Positions 52,898 to 63,350 of a stretch of 64,000 bases of DNA are shown here, in pieces. A model generated the notes under the pieces. It ran no database searches, was not told the DNA's origin, and saw only the letters and a list, made by a program, of their open reading frames with translations. Position numbers and translations under genes: made by a program. Every line of letters begins with the position of its first letter. Positions within the stretch are counted from its first letter, which is position 1. Source of the DNA: Hirsutella rhossiliensis (Eukaryota > Ascomycota > Sordariomycetes > Hypocreales > Ophiocordycipitaceae); assembly GCF_020360975.1 (NCBI RefSeq), contig NW_025408673.1:3472001-3536000 (forward strand), read 5' to 3'.

Positions 52898-53616
52898 GAT
52901 AGCCCATTTTTTGGTTGGAATACTACATTTCAAGCACATATTAAGCTCGGCAACCCATATTCTGGATATATAATATAATAATTATACCGCTGTACAGCCC
53001 CCAGCAAGCTGATTCGAAAAACGCGTTCAGATCCTCAACATCTCAATACTGCGCGAACAATTGGAGTGACACGAATCGAGTCAGCTCGCGATTTGGAGGC
53101 TGTTAGGGACTTATCTACTCCTCGAGCCCAATATGACTGCTACTTGTTTGTCCATACAAATTAGCCGATCAGGAAGTACCCGAAAAATCTGCATGATAAG
53201 GATATATTGTGCCAACTAGCCGCGTTCAGACGCGTTATTTCCGCTCAGTTGACCACCTGTTAATTCTACTGCTGTCGGAAAGACAGGGTCGTCAGCCCAT
53301 CCACCTTTGCCTGCGTGGCGCAACGGTCTTCGCGACAACTGCCACGACATTATTTTACCACGACCTCGCCTAATTCCTGCTTCGATATTCCGACAGCGGC
53401 TTCGGATCAGCCCCCGAATCAACGCCCTGACCGACGACCTATCCTACCCGTTCAACCCCGACTCCTTGACACTTTATTGTGGTTTATTTGGTGTCGTTCC
53501 GACTACCTGTGTCGCGTCCATTCTCGAGCCTTTCAGCCAAGATCAGGTAAAACTTCATTACTCTCCAATCTACCCTCCTTATTTAATTACCTTACGAGTG
53601 GATAGCTAATTATAAC
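52898..53616 (+). other. hAT region upstream of its transposase
   Basis: AT-rich sequence between copia-2 and the hAT gene. It should contain the hAT promoter (TATATAATATAATAATTATA near 52968). No other gene is supported. Confidence 0.5.
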
Positions 53617-55571
53617 ATGATACGTAGTATGGCCCTGCTGAAACAAAAACATCTGCCGCAGCGAATTTCTTTGCTCCAAGGACCCGGCGTAAATTGCCAA
53701 CGCAGAATTATGCCCGCATCGAACGTCCTCAATTCAACCTCGGAATCCCGCGCGCGCGCTGATTCTAGCGCAACTCCGGCTCCTTCCTCTCCTCTTCCAA
53801 CTGGCGAAGATACAATTGTCTGCGCGCCCCCGGGTCATCCTGACTGTGAGTCAGATGATGACATGCCCGACGCGGATACACCAGAGCCGCCATTGAACAG
53901 TAGTCATATGACGCTCGCAGAGAAAGCCGGACTTATCAAGAAGTGGGCCGACAACAAACAAAAGCATGTTCGCAAGAAGAGAGACAAGAACAGCCACGTC
54001 TATTGGTATATGCAGAGGAAGCTATAGACAGAAGCTTTTACTCAGAGGATAAGGATGGGCCGAAGATCTTCCAAGAGTTCCGGTGGACTTGTATAGAGTG
54101 CCTTCAAAATCCCAATACTCTTCGGAAGAGATTCCAGGTCCTCGAATCGAACCGCCGAGGGTTACCTCTGGCATGGGAGACCATTTAAAAATCCACGGTA
54201 TTACGAAGGAATCTCACCACGCTCGAATTAATGGATACGGCCGCGCCATTGGTGGAGGAGATTATACAGAGGCAGACGCATGGAGCGGTCGACCTAGGCA
54301 GAGAGCAAGACTCACGGCAAAGGAGTCTATCCGCCGGTGGTTTGTAAAACACCGACAACCCTTCTCTGTTGTCGAGACTCCTGCTTTTCAAGAGATGTTC
54401 TTGGCTCACAACACAACATGTGTGTACAGGAGTCGTATAACGTTACGCAATCATATATATACAGACTTTGTCGAACGCAGGAGAAGCTGAAGATTGAGCT
54501 TGAGTACAATTGTGCCACCATCTCGTTCACCCTTGATATCTGGACAGCACCGAATCGGGTGCCCATTTTCGCCATTATTGCGCACTGGATTACACCGGAG
54601 TTTGAGGAGAGAGAAGTTATTGAGTTTATTGAGCTCAAAAGATCTCACACTGGCAAACAATTAGCTGAGATAGTTGAGAGGACGCTTGAGGAGCTCAGGC
54701 TCAAGCCTAAGCTTCTCGCCATTACGGAGACAACGCCGTCAAGAACGGCACGCTCTGTCAGTCTTTGTACGATTCTCTCAAGACCAAATTCGACGACAAG
54801 GTGAGCCCAATAGGGAGGCCCGCATGCGCTTTCACGGCAGGAAGAGTTGGATCCGCTGTCTAGCTCATATTACCTCGCTCATTTGTGAGGGCGTCTTGCA
54901 AGATCTCAAAGCAGGCACAGCGAAGGAAGCCAAGAAGATGCTTGACAAGTGGGACGAAGAGAATAAAAGCAACAACTACACCATTCCGGGAGACTCTAGT
55001 CGAAGTGGGATTGCCAAAATCCGCCTCCTCAATCTCTGGATGTTGAGATCCGGGTCTAGGGAGCAAGACTTCAAAAGCATGCCGCGCACGCACTACCGGA
55101 AGCCAACCTACGATGTCGACACTCGCTGGAATTCGGCCTACGACATGATTGACCAATTCCTCGAGCTTGAGGCAGAGTATACTGAGTTCGTTGATACTCA
55201 CCCGCAAGTCAAGTGCCTCCTGCCCTTATCAGAAGAGATTGTCGCTCTCTATCAACTGCGGAAGGTTCTGAAGCCGTTTAAAGACCACACTCTGAAAGTC
55301 TCCGAAGTTATGCCGCCGATCTCACAAAGTCTCGATATCTATTGGGATTTGGAAGCTCTCCTTGATGATGTAGTCGAAGGAGTTGGCGACTTTACAGACC
55401 TTGATATGTCCATTCGAGACGCCTTCTCGAAGGGCAAAGCAAAACACGTTACTTATATGAAGAAGCTTGACGATCAAATGATGCTATTCGCAGCTCACAT
55501 CCTGGATCCGCGTTATAAAACTCACCAATTGGAAATGATGATACCGGATCAATACTCTGAGATTATGGCTA
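53617..55571 (+). pseudogene. hAT transposase, N-terminal and core part
   Basis: An acidic leader is followed by a BED-type finger (WTCIECLQNPNTLRKRF ... HLKIHGI). The core has RRWFVKHRQPFSVVETPAFQ, ISFTLDIWTAPNRVPIFAII (first catalytic Asp), LAIT then, one frame away, DNAVKNG (second Asp), and THYRKPTYDVDTRWNSAYDM. The frame is broken near 54030, 54170, 54480, 54725 and 54820. At 55571 the gene is cut by pogo-1 at IMA. The protein would excise and insert the hAT with 8-bp duplications. Confidence 0.88.
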
Positions 55572-57418
55572 AGTCCCTGCACATAGAAATGGGCACCCCC
55601 CTGTTTTGGGCACCCAAGATGGGTGCCCAACCTAAACGGCTGCGTCAACTTCAACAGCAAATTTCACCGCGGAAACGCATCCAATCTGCTAAAAAATTGA
55701 CGCATGTGTCTTCAAGCCACTACTGATGAAATATACAGAGTCTGACATTCACAGCGCCCTTGAGGCAATCGCCAATGGCGGATCCGCCAAGAAGGCTGCT
55801 CGCGATTGGGGCGTCCTGAGGGCAACTCTTTACAATCGCATGCATGGTCACGAATGCAGAAAGGATGCATTTTCTGCTCTTCAGAGGCTTTCTCAGACAC
55901 AGGAAAAGCAACTTACCGAATGGATTCTCATTCAGGACGCCTTGGGCCTTCCTCCCACTCACTCGCAGATCAGGCAGTTCGCGCAGCGCATGCTCGCCGT
56001 CAAAGGAGACCACACACCGCTCGGAAAACACTGGATGCAAGCATTTTTAAGACGAAATCCTGCAGTTCGGACCCAGAAGTGCCATCACAGAGACTCTGCG
56101 CGTGTCAACGGCGCTTCTACCGAGGTAATTCGGCCTTGGTTCAACAATTTCTTCCTTCCGAGATTCTGGCTATTAAGCCGGAGAACAGGTACAACATGGA
56201 TGAAGCAGGCATCATGGAAGGACTTGGGGAGAATGGCCTGGTCGTTGGCAGTGCTGAAAACGATCTGTACAAAAGAAGACGCCTGGTTCTCGGGTCTGGA
56301 CGTCGTTCATCGAGTGCGTGTCCGCTGCCGGCACCTTCCTCCCTCCACTCGTCATTTTCAAGGGCAAATCGGTCCAGCAACAGTGGTTCCCAGAAGATCT
56401 CAGTACTTTTAGTGACTGGCAATTCACTGCGACAAAGAACGGCTGGACTTCGGACCAAACTGCGGTGGAGTGGCTCGAAAGGTGTTCATTCCAAGAACCC
56501 AGCCACCCGACCCTTCGGAGCGAAGACTGCTAGTATTGGACGGCCACGGAAGTCACGAGACGGTTGACTTCATGTATCTATGCTACCAGCATCAGATTCA
56601 CCTTCTTTCTTACCTCCCCATACCTCTCATGTGCTGCAACCGCTCGATTTGTCTGTCTTCTCGCTCTTAAGCACTACTACCGCAAACAGGTCGGATTTCT
56701 CAGCCTCCTGACCGATTCAAGCCCAGTCGGCAAGCAAAACTTTCTTTCCTGCTACCAGAAAGCACGCGAGCAAGCGCTCACTGTGTCAAACATCAAGGGT
56801 GGCTGGAAAGCGACGGGTTTGTGGCCGGTGTCGATGGCGAAGCCACTTTGAGCCCTCTTCTGCTGGAGAACAGCAACAGACGCAAAAGAACGCGAAAAAT
56901 GTGGCCAATGCATTCAATAGCCACTTACCCACCAGTGACTGGCAATCAGACACATCCCAGATTGCGTGGTCGACCCCGAGGCGCTCGCAAGATCTGAAGG
57001 TTCAGGTAGTTCAATTCAACCAGCTAGACGACGACGTGCCCACGAAGAGATTGCTGTTCAGGAAGATCACAAAGGGTTTGACGAGAAGGATGGCCTTTTA
57101 GCAAAAGCTCAATTGCAGATTCAGGCACTGGAAACACAATTGGCGGCCGTCAAGCCGAAAAAGGAAGAGGGTGGTCACGAGCCCGAATTCGAGGTTCGCC
57201 AATATTGAGGCAATACGACGGGCGCAGGAGGAGGTGAACGCAGCTGAGAATGAAGAATCTGATGAAACCGAAGCTGAGGTTTCAGAAATAGGTGACGATT
57301 GTATCGTAGTGCACGGTGGTGGGCAGTGAGAAGGGATTGAATTAATGGTGTTGAAAATGGTCGTGATTTTTTTGGGGTGCCCAAAACAGGGGGGTGCCCA
57401 TTTCTATGTGCAGGGACT
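55572..57418 (+). mobile_element. Fot1/pogo-like element (pogo-1) nested in hAT
   Basis: 1847 bp with perfect 44-bp inverted repeats (55572-55615 and 57375-57418) starting AGTCCCTGCACATAGAAATG, flanked by TA (55570-55571, 57419-57420). Length and repeat size match Fot1. Removal with one TA joins IMA to KVKKYFKTEWPEL in the hAT frame. Confidence 0.96.
55726..56853 (+). pseudogene. pogo-1 transposase
   Basis: ATG 55726. HTH: ESDIHSALEAIANGGSAKKA and ARDWGVLRATLYNRM. Second HTH: SQTQEKQLTEWILIQDALGL ... GKHWMQAFLRRNPAV. Catalytic region over two or three frames: RYNMDEAGIMEGLGENGLVV (first Asp), LPPLVIFKGKSVQQQW, GWTSDQTAVEWLE, LLVLDGHGSHETVDFMYLCY (second Asp). The third Asp region (HVLQPLD) is seen only after a shift near 56620. 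Frame changes near 56120, 56310, 56490 and 56620. Confidence 0.87.
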
Positions 57419-57420
57419 TA

Positions 57421-58024
57421 AAGTCAAGAAGTATTTCAAAACGGAGTGGCCGGAGCTAGCAGCATTGAATGCCACAAACTCAACTATGAGCCAATCCAGA
57501 CCAGCTGAGCGTCCTCAAGGAGTCTCCATTGCGCAATGGAGAGCCATCCAAATGAAGAAGGCGAGGAGGCGGAGACGGGCGCGGCGATCCCTATTTCGGA
57601 GCTTGAACGGTGGCTTGCAGCTCCTCGAATAGAGTTCGACGAGTCTATTGCAAAGTCTCCAGACTTCCTACTGAAGTGGTGGAAAGAACACAAGGTCGAG
57701 TGGCCACTTTTGGCTGCGGCGGCGCGTGATCTTCTCTCTGTCTCTGGCTCTGAAGTTGACGTGGAACGCCTCTTCAGCGGTTGTAGAGACGAATTCGGTA
57801 TCCGCCGTCACGCCTTGAAGGCAGATACGGTGCGAGTACTAACACTTTTACGGAGTGCTTATACTCAGGAAGATAAGATCGATCAGGCGTTGATCAAGGC
57901 GGCCATGGAGTATGACATCCTGCCCTTTGCCAATAGTATTATTTGGAGACCAGACCACATTCCGGGCAAGCTGGAAGATGGTATGTATGGATATACCCTC
58001 ATTATATATGTAGGTATATGCTAA
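57421..58024 (+). pseudogene. hAT transposase, C-terminal dimerisation part
   Basis: Resumes with KVKKYFKTEWPELAALNATN, then, one frame away (57536 on), LKWWKEHKVEWPLLAAAARD, LLSVSGSEVDVERLFSGCRD and RRHALKADTVRVLTLLRSAY, the conserved hAT C-terminal domain with the third catalytic Glu region. The stop is at 58024. Confidence 0.88.
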
Positions 58025-58602
58025 TCTGTGTTCAGGCGAGAATCCTCCTCAACCTCTTCCTCCCACCGAGGCTCCCACCGTACCCCCCTTCCCCCAAACC
58101 TCCTGCATCCCAAGCCGATAAGTCTGCGATATCAACCCCCCTGTCTAGATACAATGGAGGCTTCGGAGGATTGGGGCTCTAAGAGTGTAGCCGTGTACAG
58201 TGGCGGATTCGAACGCGTTGTACCGACGTATTTTGAGGATTCGGCAGAGCTTTGAAAGTGCTTATTTTCAGTCGATTTGCCTAGGACAGGCGGATCAGTA
58301 TTTATGTAAGTTAATTTTTGTAGTATTCGGGATTATCGACTTCTTAGAAGGCTATAACTTAAAACTATATACTACTTATTGGCGTTTTTGAGGCATCTTT
58401 GCAATCGCTCAGGTACACACCAAATTCACTTCGTTTAGGGATCCTTCAAACCATTCATGAATGGCCTGAATTGGCCCAAACCCAACTTGAATCGCGAAAA
58501 TTGGAGCTTGAAGATTTTGAATCAAGATCCAAAAAATTCAATTCATTTGATTCATCCTTCATTCAAAATCTTCAAAATCTTCACCTTCGTCTATCACCCC
58601 TA
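58025..58602 (+). other. hAT right arm, noncoding
   Basis: Non-coding arm ending in the TATCACCCCTA terminus. Several GAATC / CTTCAAAATCTTC words near 58500-58590 mirror the left arm. No gene is supported. Confidence 0.65.
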
Positions 58603-58610
58603 GGAAGAAC

Positions 58611-60196
58611 TGGCTCACGCGCTTCGTACAGCGCCACGACGCACTTATGTCGAAATACCTACGAAAATACGACTACCAACGGGCGTAATGCGAAGACCCA
58701 GAGGAAATCGGCAAGTGGTTTAGCCTCGTACGAGCGACAATTGCGAAATATGGTATTGCAGCAGAGGACATCTACAACTTTGACGAAACGGGATTTCAGA
58801 TGGGGGTGATCGCAACTGCCAAGGTCGTCACACAAACAAAGCCGTCGACGTCAAAGCACCCAACAGCGATTCGTACCAAGTCAGGTCGCCCAAAGGTCGT
58901 CCAACCAGGAGATCGGAATTGGGTAACGGTCATCGAAGGAGTCAATGTCACTGGCTGGGCCTTGCCGTCTACGATCATCTTCGAAGGCAAAGTCCACCAA
59001 TCGACCTGGTACCGGACAGGAATCCCGCCCAATTGGGTCATTGGTGTCAGTGAGAATGGCTGGACGAACAACGAACTTGGGTTTAAGTGGTCGACGGAGG
59101 TCTTCGACAAGCACTCACGCGGTCGCGCGGTCGGGAAGTATCGACTTCTCCTTCTTGACGGTCACGGCAGCCATTTTACTCCAGAGTTCGATGACTTCTG
59201 CAAGAAGAATTCAATCATCTGGCTTTTCTATCCACCACACTCAACGCATCTTTTGCAAGCTCTCGATTTTGGATGCTTTTCAGCGCTCAAAAACTCATAC
59301 GGTCGGCTTGTCCAAGAGAAGGTAGAACTGGGGACTTTTCGCATCGACAAAACAGACTTTCTAGTCCTCTATCACCAAGCCCATCGGATAACATTTACAG
59401 AGAAGACAATTAAGAATGCATTTGAGGCTGTCGGAATTGTCCCGTACAATCCACAGAAGGTCCTTTCCCGACTGAATGTCAGGACACCAAGTCCTCTACT
59501 TCAGCCAACTACCCTCGACCCTGTCACGCGCCTAAAGTGCTTGACCACGGTAGATGGCTGGTTGATTCCAACCACTGGCTGGAGTGACTTTTCCAGGGAA
59601 AAGCACGGGGCTGGGAGGCCTCTCGTGGTTATAAAAGTAGGGTTGCATAGCACCTGATGGAGCTCGTCAGAGATCAATGAATTGAATGATTGACCCCCGT
59701 TCCTCACTCTCTGTTTAGTTGTGTGTGCGCCTTACAACCCCCAAGGCTCGGGAAGCCAACGCTTAGCCAAAACGCCCCACAACATTACTGAGCTAGAGGC
59801 ACAAGCCAAGGCTCTTCAGAAACAGGTCGTACGAGGGCAGCGCATGAATAAGCCAGCCCAACCGACCAGGCAGTGCGTTACTTGGTCAAGGGATGCCAAA
59901 TGGCGATGCACGGCGCAGCCCTTCTTTCGGAGGAAAATGAGCGACTCGAAGCGAAACCAAAGGCAGAGGAGAAAGAGGATATGCGACGCTCATATGTAGC
60001 TCATGGGGGTGTTCTAGCGGTGGAGAAAGGTCTTCGGCTTGCAGAAGAGAGGGCGAATGGCGTCGAGGGGTCAGGGGCGCGGTCTGGCGCGACCAGGAAA
60101 ACCGGCGCACAACGGCTCTGCAGTATGTGCAAATTGCCCGGGCATAATGTCAGATCATGCCCGGGAATTAAGGATTCCATTAATGTAATTATTTAG
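58611..60196 (+). pseudogene. pogo-2 transposase, C-terminal piece
   Basis: Resumes WLTRFVQRHDALMSKYLRKY. One in-frame TAA at 58686-58688 (family text suggests Lys). Then KYGIAAEDIYNFDETGFQMG (first Asp), LPSTIIFEGKVHQSTWY, LLLLDGHGSHFTPEFDDFCK and PPHSTHLLQALDFGCFSALK; 35 residues separate the last two Asp (DD35D). The frame fails after about 59640. The tail (KGCQMAMHGAALLSEENERL, SYVAHGGVLAVEKGL) ends with a zinc-knuckle-like CSMCKLPGHNVRSC. One stop and one shift are the only visible damage besides the hAT. Confidence 0.9.
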
Positions 60197-60313
60197 TTGA
60201 TTATTGTTGGAAGAGACTCGTAGTCTCTAGAAGGTTCTATGATCATGTCGACATTTGTCAGCTATGTCTATATAAGACCTAGCCTTCCACTCCTTCTGTA
60301 GCTAGAGATATCA

Positions 60314-60853
60314 TAATCAACAGATCATTCATTTCGTCTTTCCTAGTCCACGGGTGTGGACAACAATTATTGATTTGTAGTGTGTTCCGCGGCGGTGAGA
60401 ATTAGGAACGGTTGAGATTTGGGCAGGGTACTGACCCACTAGGTGGTGTGGCCCACTAGGTGGTGAAGTACGTTATCCCTAACAACTATGAATGCAAGAG
60501 CCTTGTCTTCAAGGCCATAGCTAGATAGATCATAACTACCAAAATGCCAACTTCTTACTACCATTTAGATAGAAAAACAAGAGTCTGTTGATGCCCGGGT
60601 TGGCCCTACGTTGTGCGCTGCATGGACCGGGCGACGCTGTCACACAGGAGATATCAGCGCTGCAGGATCGACGCTCCCTGCTTACTGCCTGGCGGGCAGT
60701 AGACACTAGGCGAGCTGCTGCCTGCAGGCAGCAGCTCCATTCACTCCTACAACTGATGTATTTAAGGATTGATTATTCCCACTCATTAGATAGGAACAAG
60801 AGTCTTCCAGTCCCTGATCTTTATGCTCACTTGCTCATCCTCCGTGCGATACC
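60314..60853. other. Region between pogo-2 and the eqolisin gene
   Basis: Contains a doubled 14-bp word CCCACTAGGTGGTG near 60438 and 60455 and two palindromes (see next entry). The part from TGTTGATGCCCGGGTT (60588) to the end looks like a copia LTR in style, but no partner or duplication is present. No gene is seen. Confidence 0.45.
60683..60737. repeat. Two adjacent palindromes
   Basis: TACTGCC (60683-60689) pairs with GGCAGTA (60695-60701). Next to it, 60712-60737 is a perfect 26-bp palindrome centred on CCTGCAGG and beginning GAGCTGCTG. Confidence 0.95.
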
Positions 60854-61937
60854 CTAACCATTGAACACGGTTAAATCTGAGTTGCTGTTTACTTGAGCAT
60901 GGCAAAGCCTTCGACCCTTCTGGTTCATCTCCCAAAGCTCTGCCCCGTCGAGGGTGATCACCGACCCGCTGCCTGTGGTTGCTTTGCAGCTGGTGAGGTT
61001 AAAAGCAGAGAACGATGGGAATGGTTGAACTGTGATGCCGGGGTCCTCTGCAATCCACTCCGCGGTCTTCTGGCAGAGAGACCCGTTCTGTGATACAGGA
61101 TTGAATGTTTGGGACTCGCCCGTGGAGAGATTATCGATGCAACTGAAGAATGAGCTTTCAGAGAGCAGTTTCAGATTCAGAGGTTTGAGTGACATACATA
61201 GTCCCAGTTTTCGAGGATGTGGCTTCTACACTCACGTACACCACATCGCCAACATGGACTGTAAAGTTTTCCGTAAGAACAAGACTCCATTTCGGAATGG
61301 ACCCATAGATTCGGAATAGTTACTTACTAGACATGTTGGGATACACTGGACCAGCGGGATAGAACTCGTACCACGCAAATGCACCCACCGTGCCATTAGT
61401 AATCTTGTAATAGTATTCAAGTCAGATCAACCATTATATTCACGCCACCGTTGCATGTGTGAAAGGCCTCTAGTGAGTCGATTCAACTGAAGCGGCTTGC
61501 CCGTTACAGCATGTCAGAACCGTATCATTGGCGATAGAAGGGATTGATTCTTCCGTAATAGAGGTATTCATAGCTGAAATAAGTCTGATGAAGAAGAGTC
61601 GCAGTAGTCCACTTACAGTGGTACCAGTTCCACCTTGCAAAAGGACTTCGCAAGGAGATACGCCGTCAATTCCAACCCATTGATAGAACCAATACTGATC
61701 AGTCGATAAGTTTCCATTGGGAATCGAAACAGATGGTACTGTCCATGTTCCCTTGACAAAGGTCACTTGGTTAGAGTATTGAACGGCACCGCACCAGTTC
61801 AAGCTTGAGTGGTCCCGCCTAAACAATGAAGCTGTAGCAAGTGAAGTCATGGGTCGTTTTGCACCTGACGTAACGTAACCGCTGATGACGCCAACTAGAA
61901 TCATAGCCATACACGCGAAGGCTCTTGGGGACGGCAT
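60854..61937 (-). CDS. Eqolisin (peptidase family G1, glutamic peptidase), 4 exons
   Basis: The first real ATG is 61937. MPSPRAFACMAMILVGVISG is a signal peptide; the enzyme is secreted and cuts proteins at acid pH. Exon 1 has LNWCGAVQYSNQVTFVKGTW, YWFYQWVGIDGVSPCEVLLQ and GG, the family core. Exon 2 has GAFAWYEFYPAGPVYPNMS, exon 3 HVGDVVYVSVEATSSKTGT, exon 4 CIDNLSTGESQTFN and CQKTAEWIAEDPGITVQPFP. The EW of AEWI and the Gln of YQW fit the catalytic pair of this family. Introns: 61259-61327 and 61143-61197 are certain in frame; 61404-61616 is a proposal. The stop is at 60854-60856. No shift or stop is needed, so this may be a working host gene. Confidence 0.85.
61404..61616 (-). other. Proposed first intron of the eqolisin gene
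   Basis: Donor GTAAGT at 61616, acceptor ACAAG at 61404; joins GGTGTT to ITNGTVGAFAW in frame. 213 nt is long beside the other introns (69 and 55 nt), and TTATTTCAG near 61577 is another possible acceptor, so an extra small exon cannot be excluded. Confidence 0.45.
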
Positions 61938-62992
61938 ATTGACAGGCAAAGAGTGTCTCTTAGCAAGGTGAAACTGAGATGTGGTAAATCAAGTCAGAAG
62001 AAACATGCCTAAGTATCGGGGTCTCTGGCGTCTTAAATATGTTTTTCTTCCTGATAGTCTACTAGTTCAGGTCTAAATGAGCCTGCCCAGGAAATCAGTA
62101 TACGAGGCAGCCATCCTGAGCCAATTTTAGCCCTGTCTCTAAAAGGCAGCTCTTACCATTCTGTTGGGCAACAGAATTTGCGCTTGCGCTGGTTTCGGCA
62201 GGAGATAAATTGCCCTTGTCCACATGAATATTGTTGCTATAGAACAAGTTTGCCGTGGGTCGTCCTCCCCCATCAACGTACATTGACGTACGTTAGAGAC
62301 ATGGAGCCAGAAACATGCGGCATTGAGCGTTTTCACAGTCCGAAATCTCCATTTCACAGTGGTCTGACTCGAATTGATATCTTGTGCCAGGGCTTCCGCG
62401 TGTACTCCGTGTAGTCCAGACAAGCACCTTGGCAGCAAGCTTTCATTTATTGCGGTTCGCAAGCTGGTGGCATTGGGCCTACCGTTTCTGTTACCGTCTC
62501 TGAAAATTCAGAACTTAGGCTCAGAAGTCTATCGTAAAGAGTCATTCTGTCTCTCGGGCTAAGCATGGTGGCTGGACTGCGATCCCAGGATATCTGCCTG
62601 GGCGGTCTGGTGAGCCCTTAGGCACACAGGACAACCTCCTATTCCTGCCAGCGCACGCCAATAGACAAATCTGTAAAGTTAAAAGATCTTCAACATCAAT
62701 TGCTTAACAAAGAAGGTAGTCGCAGTCACTATAGATCCTGATTCTGACCTTCCGATTCGGGCAGCCGCAACGTCCATGCTGCATATATTAAGTGTCGCAT
62801 ATCAAGCCTGCCTACTCATGAAGTGGCGATATTACTACGCAACGCCGCTGTTGCCTTCTAAGCAACAGCTAACTTAACTGACGCATATGATGCGAAGAAC
62901 ACTAGAACAGCAAGTAGGCCACTCAAGGCCGAATTCTCTACGCCTTATTTTATCCCCTCTTCCTCCATCACTTCTCATCTTCTCCTTGCTTT
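61938..62992. other. Eqolisin promoter side and unassigned sequence
   Basis: The first 100 bp hold the eqolisin 5' region (TTAAATATG-like text near 62033). Minus-strand frames at 62095-62283 and 62139-62462 include GLKLAQDGCLVY and HGVHAEALAQDINSSQ, which look somewhat protein-like, but no family is recognised and no start or splice pattern is secure. The rest shows nothing. Confidence 0.35.
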
Positions 62993-63350
62993 GCCTTGAG
63001 GAACGAAAGGACTTTATGCCCCACCCCCGGTTTTGCCCCTCGAAATCCCCGCTTCTGATTCGCTCGGTCGATTGGCTACGGTCATTTCGCCTTCGGTTGG
63101 GCCTTTCGCCTTCTGTTTGTCATGTCCTGGGGCATCTGATTCGCTTGTCCGTGCCCTGAGACTTCTGATTGCCCAGAATAATAAACCGCTTTCGCTTCTG
63201 GCCCGTTGAAAACCCCTTCCCATTCGCTTGTGCCGCCTGCTCCACCGGTCGCCCCGACCCAATTTTTCCCATTAGTAATGAAGTCCTTGCAAGGGTCGGG
63301 GGTGGGGCATAGCTAAGTTATTGGTGTCGCGCCCTCTTGGGTTAAGTTAC
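62993..63350. repeat. Helitron E 3' terminal region
   Basis: CCTTGAGGAACGAAAGGACT at 62995 marks the same terminal word as in B and C, about 350 bp from the helicase stop. The GCGCGGGGAAAAAA part of the B/C block is missing; TATGCCCCACCC follows instead, as at 8311 in B. Confidence 0.7.

Larger units (their letters stand above)
45950..58602 (+). mobile_element. hAT DNA transposon nested in pogo-2
   Basis: Starts TAGGGCTGATA and ends with the complement of TAGGGGTGATA, giving an 11-bp inverted repeat with one mismatch. It is flanked by the perfect 8-bp duplication GGAAGAAC (45942-45949, 58603-58610). Both sub-ends carry GAAGATTTTGAA words. Removing it joins VGKN to WLTRF in the pogo-2 frame. 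It contains copia-2 and pogo-1; without them it is about 4.6 kb. The transposase is on the plus strand. Confidence 0.95.
45682..60313 (+). mobile_element. Outer pogo/Fot1-like element (pogo-2), split by a hAT
   Basis: Inverted repeats of about 110 bp (45682-45791 and 60205-60313) share GATATCTCTAGCTACAGAAG on the outside and run to CTTCCAACA on the inside. TA flanks each end (45680-45681, 60314-60315); the left end has one extra T. Without the hAT and one 8-bp duplication the element is 1971 bp, near the Fot1 size. The inverted repeats contain TATATAAGAC, a likely promoter. Confidence 0.9.

Noticed and set aside
58198..58215. CAGTGGCGGATTCGAACG as a possible hAT terminus
   Set aside because: The real hAT ends are TAGGGSTGATA with the 8-bp duplication GGAAGAAC at 45942 and 58603, and removal restores the pogo-2 frame.
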